From Pontederia crassipes (lineage: Eukaryota; Streptophyta; Magnoliopsida; Commelinales; Pontederiaceae): a stretch of DNA of 64,000 bases. Shown here in pieces: positions 36,509-49,467 of this stretch (position 1 is the first letter of the stretch; each line of letters begins with the position of its first letter). The notes below the pieces were generated by a model. The model was given only the letters and a program-made list of their open reading frames with translations. It was not told where the DNA came from and made no database searches. The translations under genes and the position numbers were made by a program. The DNA is taken from NCBI GenBank assembly GCA_030549335.1, contig CM060195.1:48366991-48430990 (forward strand). Direction: 5' to 3'.

Positions 36509-38958
36509 AATTTCTTTATTAATTGCACGAGAGTAATTAAATTTTAAGTCAAATATTGTCTAATATTAATAATTACATTGCACACACTTCTTCTTCTTCT
36601 CATAAAAAATGACATACGAGTATGTACAATTACAAAGCAATTAATTTGAATTATATTAACATGAAAGTTTTGAAACTTTTTCCCCTGGTGTAAACTTAAG
36701 TGAAAGTATTTTTTTCCCGATTTCATTTAATGTCCCGACTATTTTGAATAATCTTGAATATCAACTAATTTTTTTACGTAATAAAAAGTGAATTATAGAT
36801 CTTAGTTTAAAATTTAGGGAGGCAACACCACTAAAATTCCAAACCTAATTAAAATGTCAATTAACGTGCACATGCTGGAAAAGGTTTTTTGATGTCTTGG
36901 ATCTGTTCTATTCCTTACGATTAAGCAACGTATTCTTAGAAGCAAAACTTTTACGAGCGCAGTGATAATTAACGTGCACAATCGAAAATTTTTAATTCTA
37001 AAAACTTCATTAAAAACCATAATTTTGGATCCCAACTAAAAATTAGGCTATTTTTTTTAACAAATAAGATAATTATTTGAATAAAGGCCACTAACTAAAA
37101 TATCAGATGGGCCCAACTCAATTAAATAATTTTCTCAAGGAATATATTTCTTATAATTTAAGTATTACTTTCACTTTGAAATATTATTTCATAATTTTAC
37201 TTTCTCCCTCAAATCATCGGTAGATAATTATACACTTAAGCTATTTTAGTGTAGTTGAATACAAACTTTATTAAGTTATTACTGTAATTTTTTTGGCAAA
37301 GTTGAATATATGAAAATGAGAAAAATATATTCGTAGAGCATTTGATGAGAACGGATGTAGAGCACTCATTTTACTTATTATATTAATAAAATAAATATAT
37401 ACTAATTTAAAATATGTGTTAAATAATAAACATGATTAAGATCATGATCACCGAATTATCCTATGGTCATGATCAAACTACTTTAGCAAATATGATTAAT
37501 TCAATGGTTATAATTTATTTAGTCTTAAATGATATTTTTTTATTATCAAACCATATTCAATAAATATATATTATTTCATCTAAGAAGTATATGATTAAAT
37601 TAATCATAAATTATAATTATAAAATTATTTAAATAATAAAAAATAAGCGCTCTACATCGATGTGCAGAACATGGGGCTCTAAATATTCATTAATCTCTAT
37701 GAAAATATGTTAATTTGACATAAAGAAATCGAAAAAGTAAATCTTATAGCTAGATTTTAACTTTTTAAAACGCTTATTACTATTAATTTAATATTTTTAA
37801 AAATATTATTTTCAATTAGGGTCCCGAATCTTGATCGAAAAAGATTGAGATGGGCGGATTCTTTTTTTCCCTTTCAGAAGTTTTTAGGATGACTTTTATA
37901 ATTAAAAAAAACTCTTTTGAAATTTAACCCTTGGTAAAATAAGAACGTCTGTTGGCGCCCCTCCTCCTGAACTAAAATTATTTACATTAGACAAAATTTA
38001 AGTAGATACTTTTTCATATGCATGTAGTATTAAAAATTTAGAACATAACACTCGTAAGTTAAGTTAAAATTAACTAAAGTAAATATTTTAATACCAAATT
38101 AGTATTTTAATATAAATTAAATAATTTTTTATTTTTAATAATTTTTTAATGCTAATTTGTATCCCCTAAAAAAAAAATCTTGGGTATGTTCTTGATCATC
38201 AGAATGATTCAAATATCAGAAAAAAATAAGTAACTTGGGGCAGAGTATATACATTGAAAAACATATTAATTGGAATAGAAGTCCTTGAATTCTGAATACT
38301 ACTTCCAAGTAAAAAAAAAAACACCACAATTAGCGTCATCCAACATTGAATGCTTTTACACCCCGGATGGCCGCTAGCTCTTAAGATGCCAAGCGTTTCT
38401 TTTTTAATATCTGGGATATCCAGACAAGATCCAACAACGGGCGTCATCCAACAGCAATTCGCCCACTGAAAAATGAATAAAGTGTATTTTCTCTATAAGA
38501 GGAAAAAAGTTTTAAATTGGGGACCCATAAGGAAGCAAAAGTATTTCCAAAACAAAATTTTTTTTATTCTTATAGCAAAAGATTCCGACGAATCAGCGTA
38601 CGTTTCCCAAAACATTTACATCCTTCTCTTGGCAGCGTGTGCATGTGACAGTGAGGCAAGATAATGATCTTTTTCCAGCTATCTTTTTCGAGCGTTAACT
38701 GCAAAAGAAATAAATTCTTCAATATATTTTATTTGAAACTCTAATTAGCACTTGTGTATAAAAAAAAGAAACTCTAATTAGCACTGTTTGCAGATTAAAT
38801 TCAAAAAGAAAAAAAGAAATAACAGGCAAATCTAAGCATTAATACATACGTCCTGAAAACATTTCCACAATTGGCGTGGGCCAGCAGACATCTCTGCATA
38901 TATCTTGCTCTTGCTCCTGCTCCTTCTGCCCTCTGACTAAAAGTTTTCTCTGCAAGTA
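36509..38958. other. Intergenic upstream of the plus-strand nuclease
   Basis: Very AT-rich and without supported exons. It holds the MITE candidate at 37337-37682. A possible TATA-like 'gcatatatc' lies about 60 bp before the ATG at 38959. Confidence 0.45.
37337..37682. mobile_element. MITE candidate with inverted ends
   Basis: Left 'agagcatttgatgagaacgg' followed by 'atgtagagcactcatttt' is mirrored at the right end, whose reverse complement reads 'agagccccatgttctgcaca' then 'tcgatgtagagcgcttattt'. The interior is AT-rich and non-coding. The target duplication is unclear, so the family is not assigned. Confidence 0.5.
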
Positions 38959-40785
38959 ATGGACGCCCGGAAACAACGAGCAACACTTCTCCTGGTGCTG
39001 TTCTTCTCCTTGCCAGCTCTCATTTATGGCTGGAGCACCGACGGGCATGCGATCATTTGTCAGATAGCACAGGCAAGTTACTTTCACATCACACCCCTCT
39101 CCGCCATTGCTTCTCAGTGCTCGAGCATCGAGCTCATGGGCATTGCCTCTCTGCCCAGTGAGGTCTGTTTCTGTACATTGACATGAGCATGCCATTGCGA
39201 TTCTTCAGGACAGACTGAGCGATGCAGCGTCGACGGCTGTGAGCCAGTTGCTCCCGGAGTACGCCAACAACAACCTCAGCAGCCTTTGCTCGTGGGCTGA
39301 TCACGTCAGGTTCCGGTACAGATGGTCCGCCCCCCTCCACTTCATCAACACGCCGGATGTCTGCAACTACACGTACAGCAGTGAGTTCCTTGTTCCTGCT
39401 GTCGTCTTTGTTCATACTCAGACAACCATTTCACGAATCTGTAGTTTGCAAGTTGCGACAGTTCATATTGGGACATTTATGTAGAATGTGTGCCGCTTTA
39501 ACATCTGAACATATGCTGTGAGCGCAGGGGACTGCAAGGATGAAACAGGAGAGGTGGGCAGGTGCGTTTCAGGGGCCATTACAAATTACACCACTCAGCT
39601 GCTAACCTATGGAGCCTCCTCCACTCGATCTGAATGTAATGTTCAACTCGAAATTAAAACCTTTCAAGAGTTTATTTTATTTTATTTGGCATTATGTTGA
39701 TTCTACTGCATTGTGTTTTTTCAGATAATCTAACAGAAGCGCTTTTGTTCCTTTCTCATTTCATGGGAGACATCCATCAGGTATTGTGGGACGTATATCC
39801 ACCTTCACTAAGTTTTATCATTATGTAAAATTTTCACTGACTGCATCTCTCCTGTAATGGCAGCCTCTGCACTGTGGGTTCGCTTCTGATAGAGGAGGAA
39901 ACACAATTGATGTCCACTGGTACACAAGGAAAACGGTGCTCCACCATGTAAGATCAAATTTCACAGGATCACAAATAAATAAGTTAATGTGCTGATTGTC
40001 CTCTCTTTGATCACTGACATATCAGATGCAAAATTGACATGCTGGTTTATATCCACTGATGTAGAAGTTTCACATGTTCCATATAAACAAATTTGAATTA
40101 CAATGTTACTGAAGCAAATTCATATAGGTTTGGGATGACAGCATTATCAAGACAGCAGAAGAAGAATTTTACGACGAAGCTGCAGAGGAACTGACGGATG
40201 CAATCAAACAGAATATTACGGTAAGGCCTAAGCAACCTACGAAACTTGGTATTAATTGTCTATTTTGGGTGATTTCAGAATCCATATTATAGCTTCCTGT
40301 ACATTTCTTCTTTGGATAAATCTATTTGAAATCCTTATTTGATGCACGGAATGTTCAACAAACAGAAAACCTGGTCGGATGAAGTTCCGAAATGGGAGAG
40401 TTGCGGCGACAACAATACCACAGCATGTCCGGATATGTTAGTCATCCTTGATGCACACTGAATGCATTAGTGTTCACGTCATACTTTCTTATAGAAATCT
40501 GGGTTAACTTTGTCAAAATCAATCGCAGATATGCATCTGAAAGTATCACTGCAGCATGTGACTGGGCATACAAGGATGTGGAAGAAGGCTCGACACTGGA
40601 AGGTCTGAGAATTCTTCGATCAGTTCAGTCTGTCTATTTTGTTACTTTGTAGAAATAATCGTGGCGTGCTAAATTTCTTGTTCTGTCCAGATGACTATTT
40701 CCTGACTAGATTGCCGGTGGTGTATCTGCGACTAGCTCAAGGTGGAGTTCGGTTAGCTGCAACTCTCAATCGAATCTTTCAATGA
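38959..40785 (+). CDS. Secreted S1/P1-type zinc endonuclease, 9 exons, 288 aa
   Basis: Exons: 38959-39072, 39209-39380, 39528-39635, 39725-39780, 39864-39947, 40128-40220, 40366-40436, 40529-40602, 40691-40785. Phases are consistent throughout. Intron 1 uses a GC donor (CAG|GCAAGT) with a normal AG acceptor; the others are GT-AG. The signal peptide is residues 1-24, and the mature chain begins at Trp25 in WSTDGH. Zinc and active-site motifs: CSWADHVRFRYRW, PLHFINTP, FLSHFMGDIHQPLHCGF, RGGNTIDVHWY and VLHHVWD. It has a Cys where the family usually has Val after PLH, eight more residues than the neighbour in the CKDETGEVGRC loop, and ends soon after RLAATLNRIFQ without the long tail. Divergently oriented to, and paralogous with, the gene at 28494-33197. 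Confidence 0.93.
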
Positions 40786-43700
40786 AGCTGCATTGTTTCT
40801 GAAGTCTTGTTGCACAACTTGGAGAACTTTCAGAGAAGATGAATCCTCTAGAAAATCATTGCAAAATTAGGCCAACCAAGTTTTGCTAAATAATCTGCCA
40901 CTTTGTTGGCTTCTTTGTTTGTATGTGGAAAGTGGATATAATTTCTTATGATTCATGGGGATTTCTTATCTGTTTATTGAAAATTTGGACCAATTGAGAG
41001 TCAGATTTTATTGGTGTTTGATTGTGTTTAAGCTGGTTAGCTTCATCTTACGCTTTCAATACCGAATGTTACATTCTTGACAGATCCTGCACATAGAAAT
41101 TTTACAAATGAGTTTCACATCCTCTATGATTGTTTAAAAAAAAAATCCATCAAGCGAGGTGTCGCTCACTCTCACTGAAGTCTGAAAGACGATTCAGATG
41201 CTGCAGCAAACTTGTTGGGGAAAGTGTTCTCAATTTGGATTTCCTGCACTGCTGGGTACATCTGAGGGATTTCCAAAAGGGGCCTCTGCTGTCATTGCAT
41301 ATTGCAGGTTGACATCAAGCAACGCTAGATCATAAATGAAGATAGCCAGCATATAGAGCATTAGGAATCGAACCTCAAATAATCAAATTATAACAAGAGG
41401 TTAAAAGCAACTGTTGAAATGTCATGAGTAAAAGACTCACCAAATGTTATTTGAAAAATGCAGACTTGGGATAATGTTGTATGATAAATGGAATTGAGAA
41501 TTGTGTGGATTCAAAATGGGTCCACATATAGGTGATCCTTGATAAACATCTTTTAAGATAAATTTCTAATGAATTTAGGACTACCGTAAATTTGTAGATC
41601 AATTGCCCACACGTGTGGATTGGTCCACATATTCCTTAAATTCATAATAAATTAGTGATGGAGTTTTGAAATTTATAACGGATACTGGGATTTAGGCGAG
41701 AAAGAAAAAATTGAATGACATCAATATATATATCTGTAAGACTTGTGGGGTTACGAATGTTAAATCTGGTCGTAAATACGTAATTAAACAGTTGTTTCGA
41801 CATTCCTCCCTCAAAACTGTGTTGTCATGGAGTGGTCCAGGCACAATCTCACTCTCTGTTTTTTCAGTCCTTAAATCTGAAAAATCTTCTTGTTGGCTTC
41901 AAATATTGGACAGATCAGTAGAAGATGTCACAAGGAAAGGGGAGAAAGAAAAGGAAGAAGTCATTGTACTAAACAGAGATTTTGGACCTTTGCCTATATT
42001 GGACCTTAACAAGGCCAAGGCTCAGAAGTTGGGTCAAACTTTTTGCATATAGTTAGACCAGTGTTTCCATTTTCCTGTATATTACAACAACTTCTACCAC
42101 CTTGAATAAGATTATTTCAGAAAATAAATAAAGTCTGCATTTCCATGTGCCATCTCAATTCCTGTAACCGGATTTTTCAAAGGGAATGATATTTTTTTCC
42201 CTTTTTTCCTCTGAGAAAACCAAATTAAGAACTTCAGCATATTTTCTTTATGTACCATTGAATCATTGATAATTATTTCCACCATTTCTTTCACAAAAAA
42301 ATAGTTCGGCATAAGATATTTTATTGTAAATGGTGATAGTCCATCACTGCGCTAAGACAAATTAGAAAGTTTACACGATGCTTGATGCAGTTGATGCAGT
42401 TATTGACCTTATTTAGCACATTGATTAAGGTGAAAAACTTCATCAAATAAAGATCAGAAACATGTGATTAGAACATGGTGGCAGCCCCAACCTTTTTTTT
42501 TTGCCTTTTCTCCTTTTTAATAAACAGAATGATCGGACAAAAGATACCACGACGATCTTTCAAGCCCATCCTTCTGAAGATTCAGCAATGATCTGCCAAT
42601 GATCAAATAGGAATATCCCAAAACTTCTCAACACCTAATCATACGCGTCCAAAGGGTCGTGAACGAGTTCCAATCACAAAATCTGATCTCTGAACGCTTC
42701 TTTTATGGGTCTCCAGTCACTTCTGTCATGAAAAAGCTTCAATTGGCTACTGTCCAACTGCCTGCGGTCCAATCTCCAGAATCCATCAGATATCTCATAT
42801 TCATCTGCATGTTTGCTGCTTGCTCTCGGCTCAATCTGAACTTGCCCATAACACTGCGTCTCTCTCTCTCTCTCTCTCTCTCTAACTACCTCAAAAAAGC
42901 CAAATCCGACTCGACTCCCAATGAACATGAGATCCATGCATGGATACCATGGCCCAGAGCCCATGTTCGGTTCATGCATGCTGGCTCTCTCAGTGGCAGG
43001 AGCTGGTCAAAAAGGCCAAACACAAAATACAGGTTGTTGTTCATGCAGCAGTTCCCTGCACGCTCTTGTTGCTCGGAGTTTAGTATCTTTCTCTCTCCTC
43101 TCTCATATCTATCACCCTATCTACTTCACGCATGGCCAGTCTCATCTCCATCCCTTTGGGGGAGGGGGTAGAGGAAGGGTGGGGAGGGGGGCCATGGGAG
43201 GTTGCCTCTTAATCGATCTCATTCCATGTGCAATGCACCTCCGCTTGTGGCTTCTTTCTCTCACATCTCCCACCCCCTGAAATGACGGGGATGAGATCCA
43301 AGCGGCTCGCTCGTTGGGTTGATCCGCCAATCATTGTCCATCTGAATTGGCATGCATATATAATATGGCCATTTTCATGTCATCTGTGGCATTAATTGCT
43401 TCGGCGTCAGCGAGCCTTGTGGACGTCCCTCTCCTAGCTGTTTGCATGTCTCACGACATCAAAAGAAAAGAAAGAAAAAATGTAATTATTTTTCTGATTC
43501 ATCAAGGATTCATCTAATAGACTTATACCGACCGTGCACCTTGAAACATTTACTACTTGGTAAATGGATAATGTAGAAGAACACAGTCTTTTCTTTTCTT
43601 TTACCACCATTGTCTTTTCTTTTCTTTTCCTATCCGATTTTTATTTGTGTCGTTATAATTAACAAGTAATAAGTTCTTGAAAGAATCCAACTTTGATCGT

Positions 43701-44063
43701 CCGACTGTGAATTAATGCCTACCAAGGAAGTTTGACTCAGATGGCAAAAATAATTAGACGTGCAAATTAATTGTCTCGAGTTTATTAATTTTGATAAATA
43801 TGCATATGGAAAATATGTTTTCTTTTTCAAATTGGATTACTCAACTATTAATAACGCTAAATATTGATTAGTATAAGAGAAAACAATGACTTATTTGATA
43901 GAATTTTGCCGTGATGGTGATCAATTATAGGAGTTTTAATTGAATGACCGAAAATAAAGGCTCATCCTTTAAATTGGAGCTCTCCACATGCGTGGCCGTA
44001 GAACAGAGCAAATCAGGTTCTGGTCCAAGTCATGTAGTCCCGATTTCTGTAGGGTTTAATTTT
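40786..44063. other. Intergenic, no gene recognised
   Basis: The 3' region of the nuclease, then AT-rich DNA. A GC-richer block at 42650-43330, with a short CT array at about 42866-42885, is open on both strands (up to 170 codons) but lacks any family motif. It could be a transcribed leader, a non-coding RNA gene or a relic. Confidence 0.4.
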
Positions 44064-44089
44064 TTTTTTCGGTGGATGGAGTTTAAAAT

Positions 44090-45118
44090 ATGGACTTATG
44101 AGTGTATAACGCGCTATACAAGTCGATTGACTTATTATATAATAAAATTTTATCTTTACAATAAGTCGATGAATCTATTTCGAGTGCTGAAAGTTATAGC
44201 TCAAAATGAGCTATATACTCCTTTTAGTGTTAAAATATTTGAAAGAAGCACCAGGAAGCATAAGGCTATGTTTGACAACATAAAAATTAATATTTTAACT
44301 AGCGTTTAGCGGTTCAAATATTATTTTTTGATAAATGATAAAAATAAGTTTTCAATAAAAATATTAAAAAGTTATTTTTACTAGCGTTAGTGATTAAAGG
44401 TTAACATCCTATAATGTTTTAAAAAATTTTACCCTTATTCAAATATATCATTTATTTCTAACTTATCTTATTATTTTTTTCATTTTTATTTTATAATCAT
44501 TTAACTATATTTCTTTTTATATTCATACTAATTAATTACAAATTATTCATATGTTAACAAAGAATAAAAAATAATTTCATAATTAATATTTTTATATCAT
44601 GAGTGCACTATATAAACTTTATTGCCAATATAATTTTTCATATATTTTAACAAAAAAATTAGTTGTGAAATTTTATTTTTATTTAATTGATATAAATAAT
44701 TTCTTTATTATATTATAATAGAATTTGTGTAGTATTTGAACTGAATAATTTGTCAATGTCTAATTATGTCATTTTATATTTATCAGCTAATTATCAAACA
44801 CTTTTATAACTTCTAACTACTAATAATTATACGCTACTCGATATCTGCTAGTTAAATTATTATCCACTATTAAATCGCTATCCGTTTATCAAACCGTTAA
44901 TAATGCAAAATAAAGCCTAAATCGGCCACAAAAAAATTGAGAATGAAATGAAAAAATTAAAAGGTAATTTAATATAAGTTAAAAGGAGCATACAATTCAT
45001 TTTTTGAGCCATAAATTAAAGCACTCAAAGTAGCTTCCTAGATATATTATAAAGGTGAAATTTTAATATCTAATAAGTCGATCAACTTATTATTTAGTGC
45101 ACTGTACGTTCAAAGTCT
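44090..45118. mobile_element. Outer foldback element with ~180-bp inverted arms
   Basis: The left arm (44090 to about 44245) contains 'aagtcgattgacttattata', 'cgagtgctgaaagttatagc' and 'atatactccttttagtgtta'. The reverse complement of the right arm (about 44960-45118) contains 'aagttgatcgacttattaga', 'tgagtgctttaatttatggc' and 'gtatgctccttttaacttat'. The centre is occupied by a younger Tourist-like element. No coding capacity. Confidence 0.6.
44264..44917. mobile_element. Tourist-like (PIF/Harbinger) MITE nested in the foldback
   Basis: Ends GGCTATGTTTGACAACA and, in reverse complement, GGCTTTATTTTGCATTA. Flanked by TAA on both sides (44261-44263 and 44918-44920), the 3-bp target typical of PIF/Harbinger. 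The AT-rich interior is non-coding. The right-hand end lies against the right arm of the outer foldback, showing the order of insertion. Confidence 0.6.
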
Positions 45119-46059
45119 TCTTTAATATATTATTATAATTAAGTTAGAGTTTAAATATGTTAGTACTATAATTACATTTTTAGTTATGAATGAATCGAGA
45201 ACAAACTAGATTTAGGTAATCTATATTAAGATCTTTCAAATAAGTTTAATATGTTATTATAATTATATATATTTTTTAATTGAGTTGAATTTTGTGTTGA
45301 ATTAATTTGTTTACATTGGATTCCGCGGAACTAGACGAGTTTTTAAAATTTCTAATTAGATCTAATCCTTTACTGAATTATAAACTAGATGGACGCAGAC
45401 GATGTTCACCCCTCTACGTGGCCTCTTATATATAAAGAGCTATTGATGAGAGTGAGACGAAGAACACGCAGCTTTGAAAACTACGTGAGAGGTCTTTATT
45501 TATAAGTTAATTATTTGGGAGTAGATGCATGATTTGAAGAAAATTCAGACTTGTAACGCGACTAAAAAATTGTGAGTGAGAAGATCTTGAATTCAATTTT
45601 TATCAATATTTTTATTTAGAAATTCATTAATTCCTTATATTATTTATTTTATCTCACTTCAATAATGAAAATTAATGACAATCAGAAGTCGCAACATTGA
45701 ACAATGAGTTAATATAATAATATTTTAGCACTCCATCGATCCTTCGATTCATTGAACTTCTAAATATAGGACAGAAAATGATGAAAATGGTTGTTGTCCT
45801 CTTAATATTTGCAAATCAAAATTATGAAAGAAAATAGAAGAAAAAGAAAAAAAAATAATGATATGTGACGAAAACGGAGGACTTGAGCCGTTATATATGA
45901 GGGTTAGAGTTTTATCATTATGTACTCTCTTTTGCTCATAGTAAATTTCTTCTGACAGTGACCTTCTTTGCACATGAATGTTTCTCTTTTGTTATTGATC
46001 AAAAGAATTTAACCATTGTCTTCATTTTATCATCTATTTCTTTACTTCGTTGTCTTGAT

Positions 46060-46240
46060 TATTATGAGGTATTTTATATATATGATTCAGAATTGACCAT
46101 AAAATATGTGTCCTAATTTTGAGAAATTTATTCAAATTCCAATCAGTATATAATTTCTATCATGTATAAAGGAGTGCCTAAATCCTTTTTTATTTTTCAT
46201 CTAATAAAATATTTTTGTATGTTCGATGCATAATATCTTT
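46060..46240 (+). repeat. Dispersed repeat family, copy 1
   Basis: Shares 'tatgaggtattttat', 'atatgtgtcctaattttgag', 'catctaataaaat' and 'gatgcataat' in the same order with 47715-47960, and with the reverse complement of 54170-54390. Non-coding; class not determined. Confidence 0.6.
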
Positions 46241-46254
46241 CGTACATAAATTCT

Positions 46255-46301
<47 letters not shown>
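46255..46301. repeat. (TA)n microsatellite
   Basis: TA array interrupted by one 'tacat' near its left end. Confidence 0.9.
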
Positions 46302-46303
<2 letters not shown>

Positions 46304-47714
46304 TGATATATACAAATATATAAGAGGCAATTTTGAATTAATTTTGTGATCGGGGCTTAATGACTTGATCAATCAGCCGTTAATAACACCGGGTCTTATT
46401 CATGCATTATTATTAGTTCTCACCTCTATATATGTTTCAGATGTATTTCTATACATTGTTTGTGCATGTAAGTCGACTTCAGTCTTCATCTGAAATATGC
46501 TTAATTTATGTATACGTGTGGTCGATTTCAGCTTCATCTTTCACATGATTGGGCAAGATATGCATGTTGTTGACGCCCATAGATATCCACCTACGTTTTA
46601 GTTGGAGGTGTTAAATAAATTACATAACGTCGGCATTGCATATTATAGTATTAATGGTTTAGGGAGGGGGGAGGAGAGGTGGTGGAGCCATGCAAAAGGA
46701 ATGTGTATGTAACTGTGTATTGAATATTGATCGATCATCTCCACCAGTACTGCACTGTAGCTCTTGTAATATACATAAATGTATATAAATACATACATAC
46801 ATTTTTTTTTGTTATCATGGTCTTCTAAATTATTGGTAAAAATATATTGAAATAAAAATCGCACATAAAAATTTCTGTGGTTTGTAATTGAGCTAAATGT
46901 TCATGCACATTTGGTTCTGATTTTCTATGATTGAATTGGTAATTTGGAATCAGCCCAAGATGTTAGAAAGTGAGGCAAGAAAACTAAATTGGAAGTGAGA
47001 ATTTCGAAGGGCCTGCATCACAACGTTATTCTGATTAACATCTTTTCTACAGGAGAATTGCTAGCTGAATTCGTCATTTTTTTATTGTAAATTTACTCTT
47101 TTGAATCGGTCAACAAATTAACAGTACGTTTGCTATTTTTATTTATGTTTTCCCCTTTTTGTTTGCTAATTCATTAATGTTCGAGTTTGTCACCATTCAT
47201 TTTTCCACTTGACACCCCTATCAGATTTCAATAGAACTTTTTTTTTTCATGTTGCAAAAAGGTCAGGCGACTTGCCTGAAAAATGTTCTAAAAGAAAAAA
47301 AATCTGATCCGTTGAACATTGATTACACGATTCTTAGAAGTTTGTATCAAGATTTAATTGTAATATTGTTTAGAACATATTTTCTGTTCAGTGTTCGATA
47401 ACCTTTAACTTGACAACGAAACACAAATGTAATGCTTTTTCATCCATGACCCATTCTAATGTATTTATGAAATTACGTGCAATGACTTTTAAGTTAAATG
47501 ATCAAAGTGCATCCATGAGTCAACATTAAATTGTTTGAACCCTTTTGAAGCTTTGAGTTAAAAAGTAATTTTCTTGATCACGTCTCTATCGAACAGTGCT
47601 CTCTTTGTTCACTATTAATATTAATAATGTTTTGAATTTTACCCTAACTGAAAATACGTTTGGACCCAAAGATACTCCGAAGTAAATGACGCTTTTGTAT
47701 TATGGGATCTCGCA

Positions 47715-47960
47715 TTATGAGGTATTTTCATTATGTTAGAATTAATTTATTTTTTTATCATGAGATATGTGTCTTATTTTTTAAGAATTAATTCAAAGTT
47801 TTAATCGGTATAAAATTTTTATCATCTGTAAATAGAGTGTTTATACAAACACTCCAGGAGTTTGAATTGTAATATTATTCTATTTTCATCTAATAAAATT
47901 TTACGTCGTCTTAAATTTGTCGAATTTTTTTATGATGCATAATTTCTCTAAATCCTAACA
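47715..47960 (+). repeat. Dispersed repeat family, copy 2
   Basis: Fullest copy: 'tatgaggtattttc', 'atgagatatgtgtcttattt', 'atcggtataaaatttttatc', 'catctaataaaattttacgt', 'cgtcttaaatttgtcgaatt' and 'atgatgcataatttctc'. Related to 46060-46240 and, inverted, to 54170-54390. Confidence 0.6.
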
Positions 47961-48307
47961 CTTAAATATTTTATTTTCTTTTCTATAAGATTAGTGGGAA
48001 GGCTTTGTTGATGTTGTTGAAGAGTAATTGAAGACCTACATATATAATATATGACCATCCTAATTTTTTTTTCCTAGAACAACAGCGACCAACGAGCTTT
48101 TGACACATTAATATTTTGGAGTACGTGATAGGTCCAATTTGATATATATGTTAGCCCGAACAAGTTTAAAAAAAGAAATCTGTCGGAGTCCTCATAAAAT
48201 GTATCTGGCTGAAGGTCCATGGCATTTACTTAGAGGACGAAGCCTATTAATTAAGATATATTCATGAGTGGCAATGTTCATATTATTTATTTAAAATTCA
48301 ACTTATA

Positions 48308-48472
<165 letters not shown>

Positions 48473-49467
48473 TGTTGCAACACTGCAAGAACTTGAGTTC
48501 ATTGTATAACACATGCATCGCATACTCATTGTGCATAACATTTAAGTTTAATAAATGATAAATCATGAGGGCAATTTCTTATAGTTCCATCCAACTCCGC
48601 CGTCAATTGAATCAATTACATGATCGAGAAGACTTTATATTGGTTAAATTAAGTTTGACGCTTTACACGTTATAGAAATACATGCTAAATCTAGCTTGTT
48701 CATCTATATAGAAAATTAAACAAAATATGCTAATGAGATTTGAAGGAGTGCTACGGACTTGCTTTCTTAATTAAACCAACAAAAGAAACTTATAGTCACA
48801 TACTCTTTTTAAAGAAAAAATATCATCAACCATCTATTTTTCGGAAAGGAAGTAGTATTTTTTAAAAGAAAAAGGGGAAAAAGCCTCCAAAAATATCCAA
48901 AAGCCGCCCAAGATTTTCTTCAAGAAGCCTAATAATAATGCATTAAGTTAAATACAGACGTATGAATATATAGCCCAAAAATATACACATGAATTATTGA
49001 ACATAATACAATAGTCTCGCCATGATTCATATTAAAATGGTATACATGTAATCTCTTACACACACGCTACTCTTTCCTTGTTGGTATACAAGTTAATTTA
49101 GAAAAAAATAAGGATTATGCGTCAAATGAACAGACAAGAGAGGGATACAAGACAAACCGAAAAGAAAGAATAGTTCTTTATTATCAAATTTATGATATAT
49201 ATTGATATATATATCTAAGTGGGTTAAGCCCCACACATGTGCTTGTGGAGGAATACATGCTGTTGATGCGCACGTGTGACATGCACCATGGGGGGGGCAT
49301 CAGGCATGGCCTTCGGGTATTGGGGGACAAGAGCAAGGGCCAAGGCAAAATGCAAAGGCAAAGGCAAAGGCTCCTGAAGTGGGTGTTTAATAGAAAGATG
49401 GAGGAGAAGGAGAAGGGCTCTCATGGCCCTTGTGGAAGGGAGGAGATTGCTGGTGCAGTGCATGTAG

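Noticed and set aside
42659..43171. 170-codon frame in the GC-rich island
   Set aside because: No start context, domain or splice support; overlapping frames on both strands are equally open.
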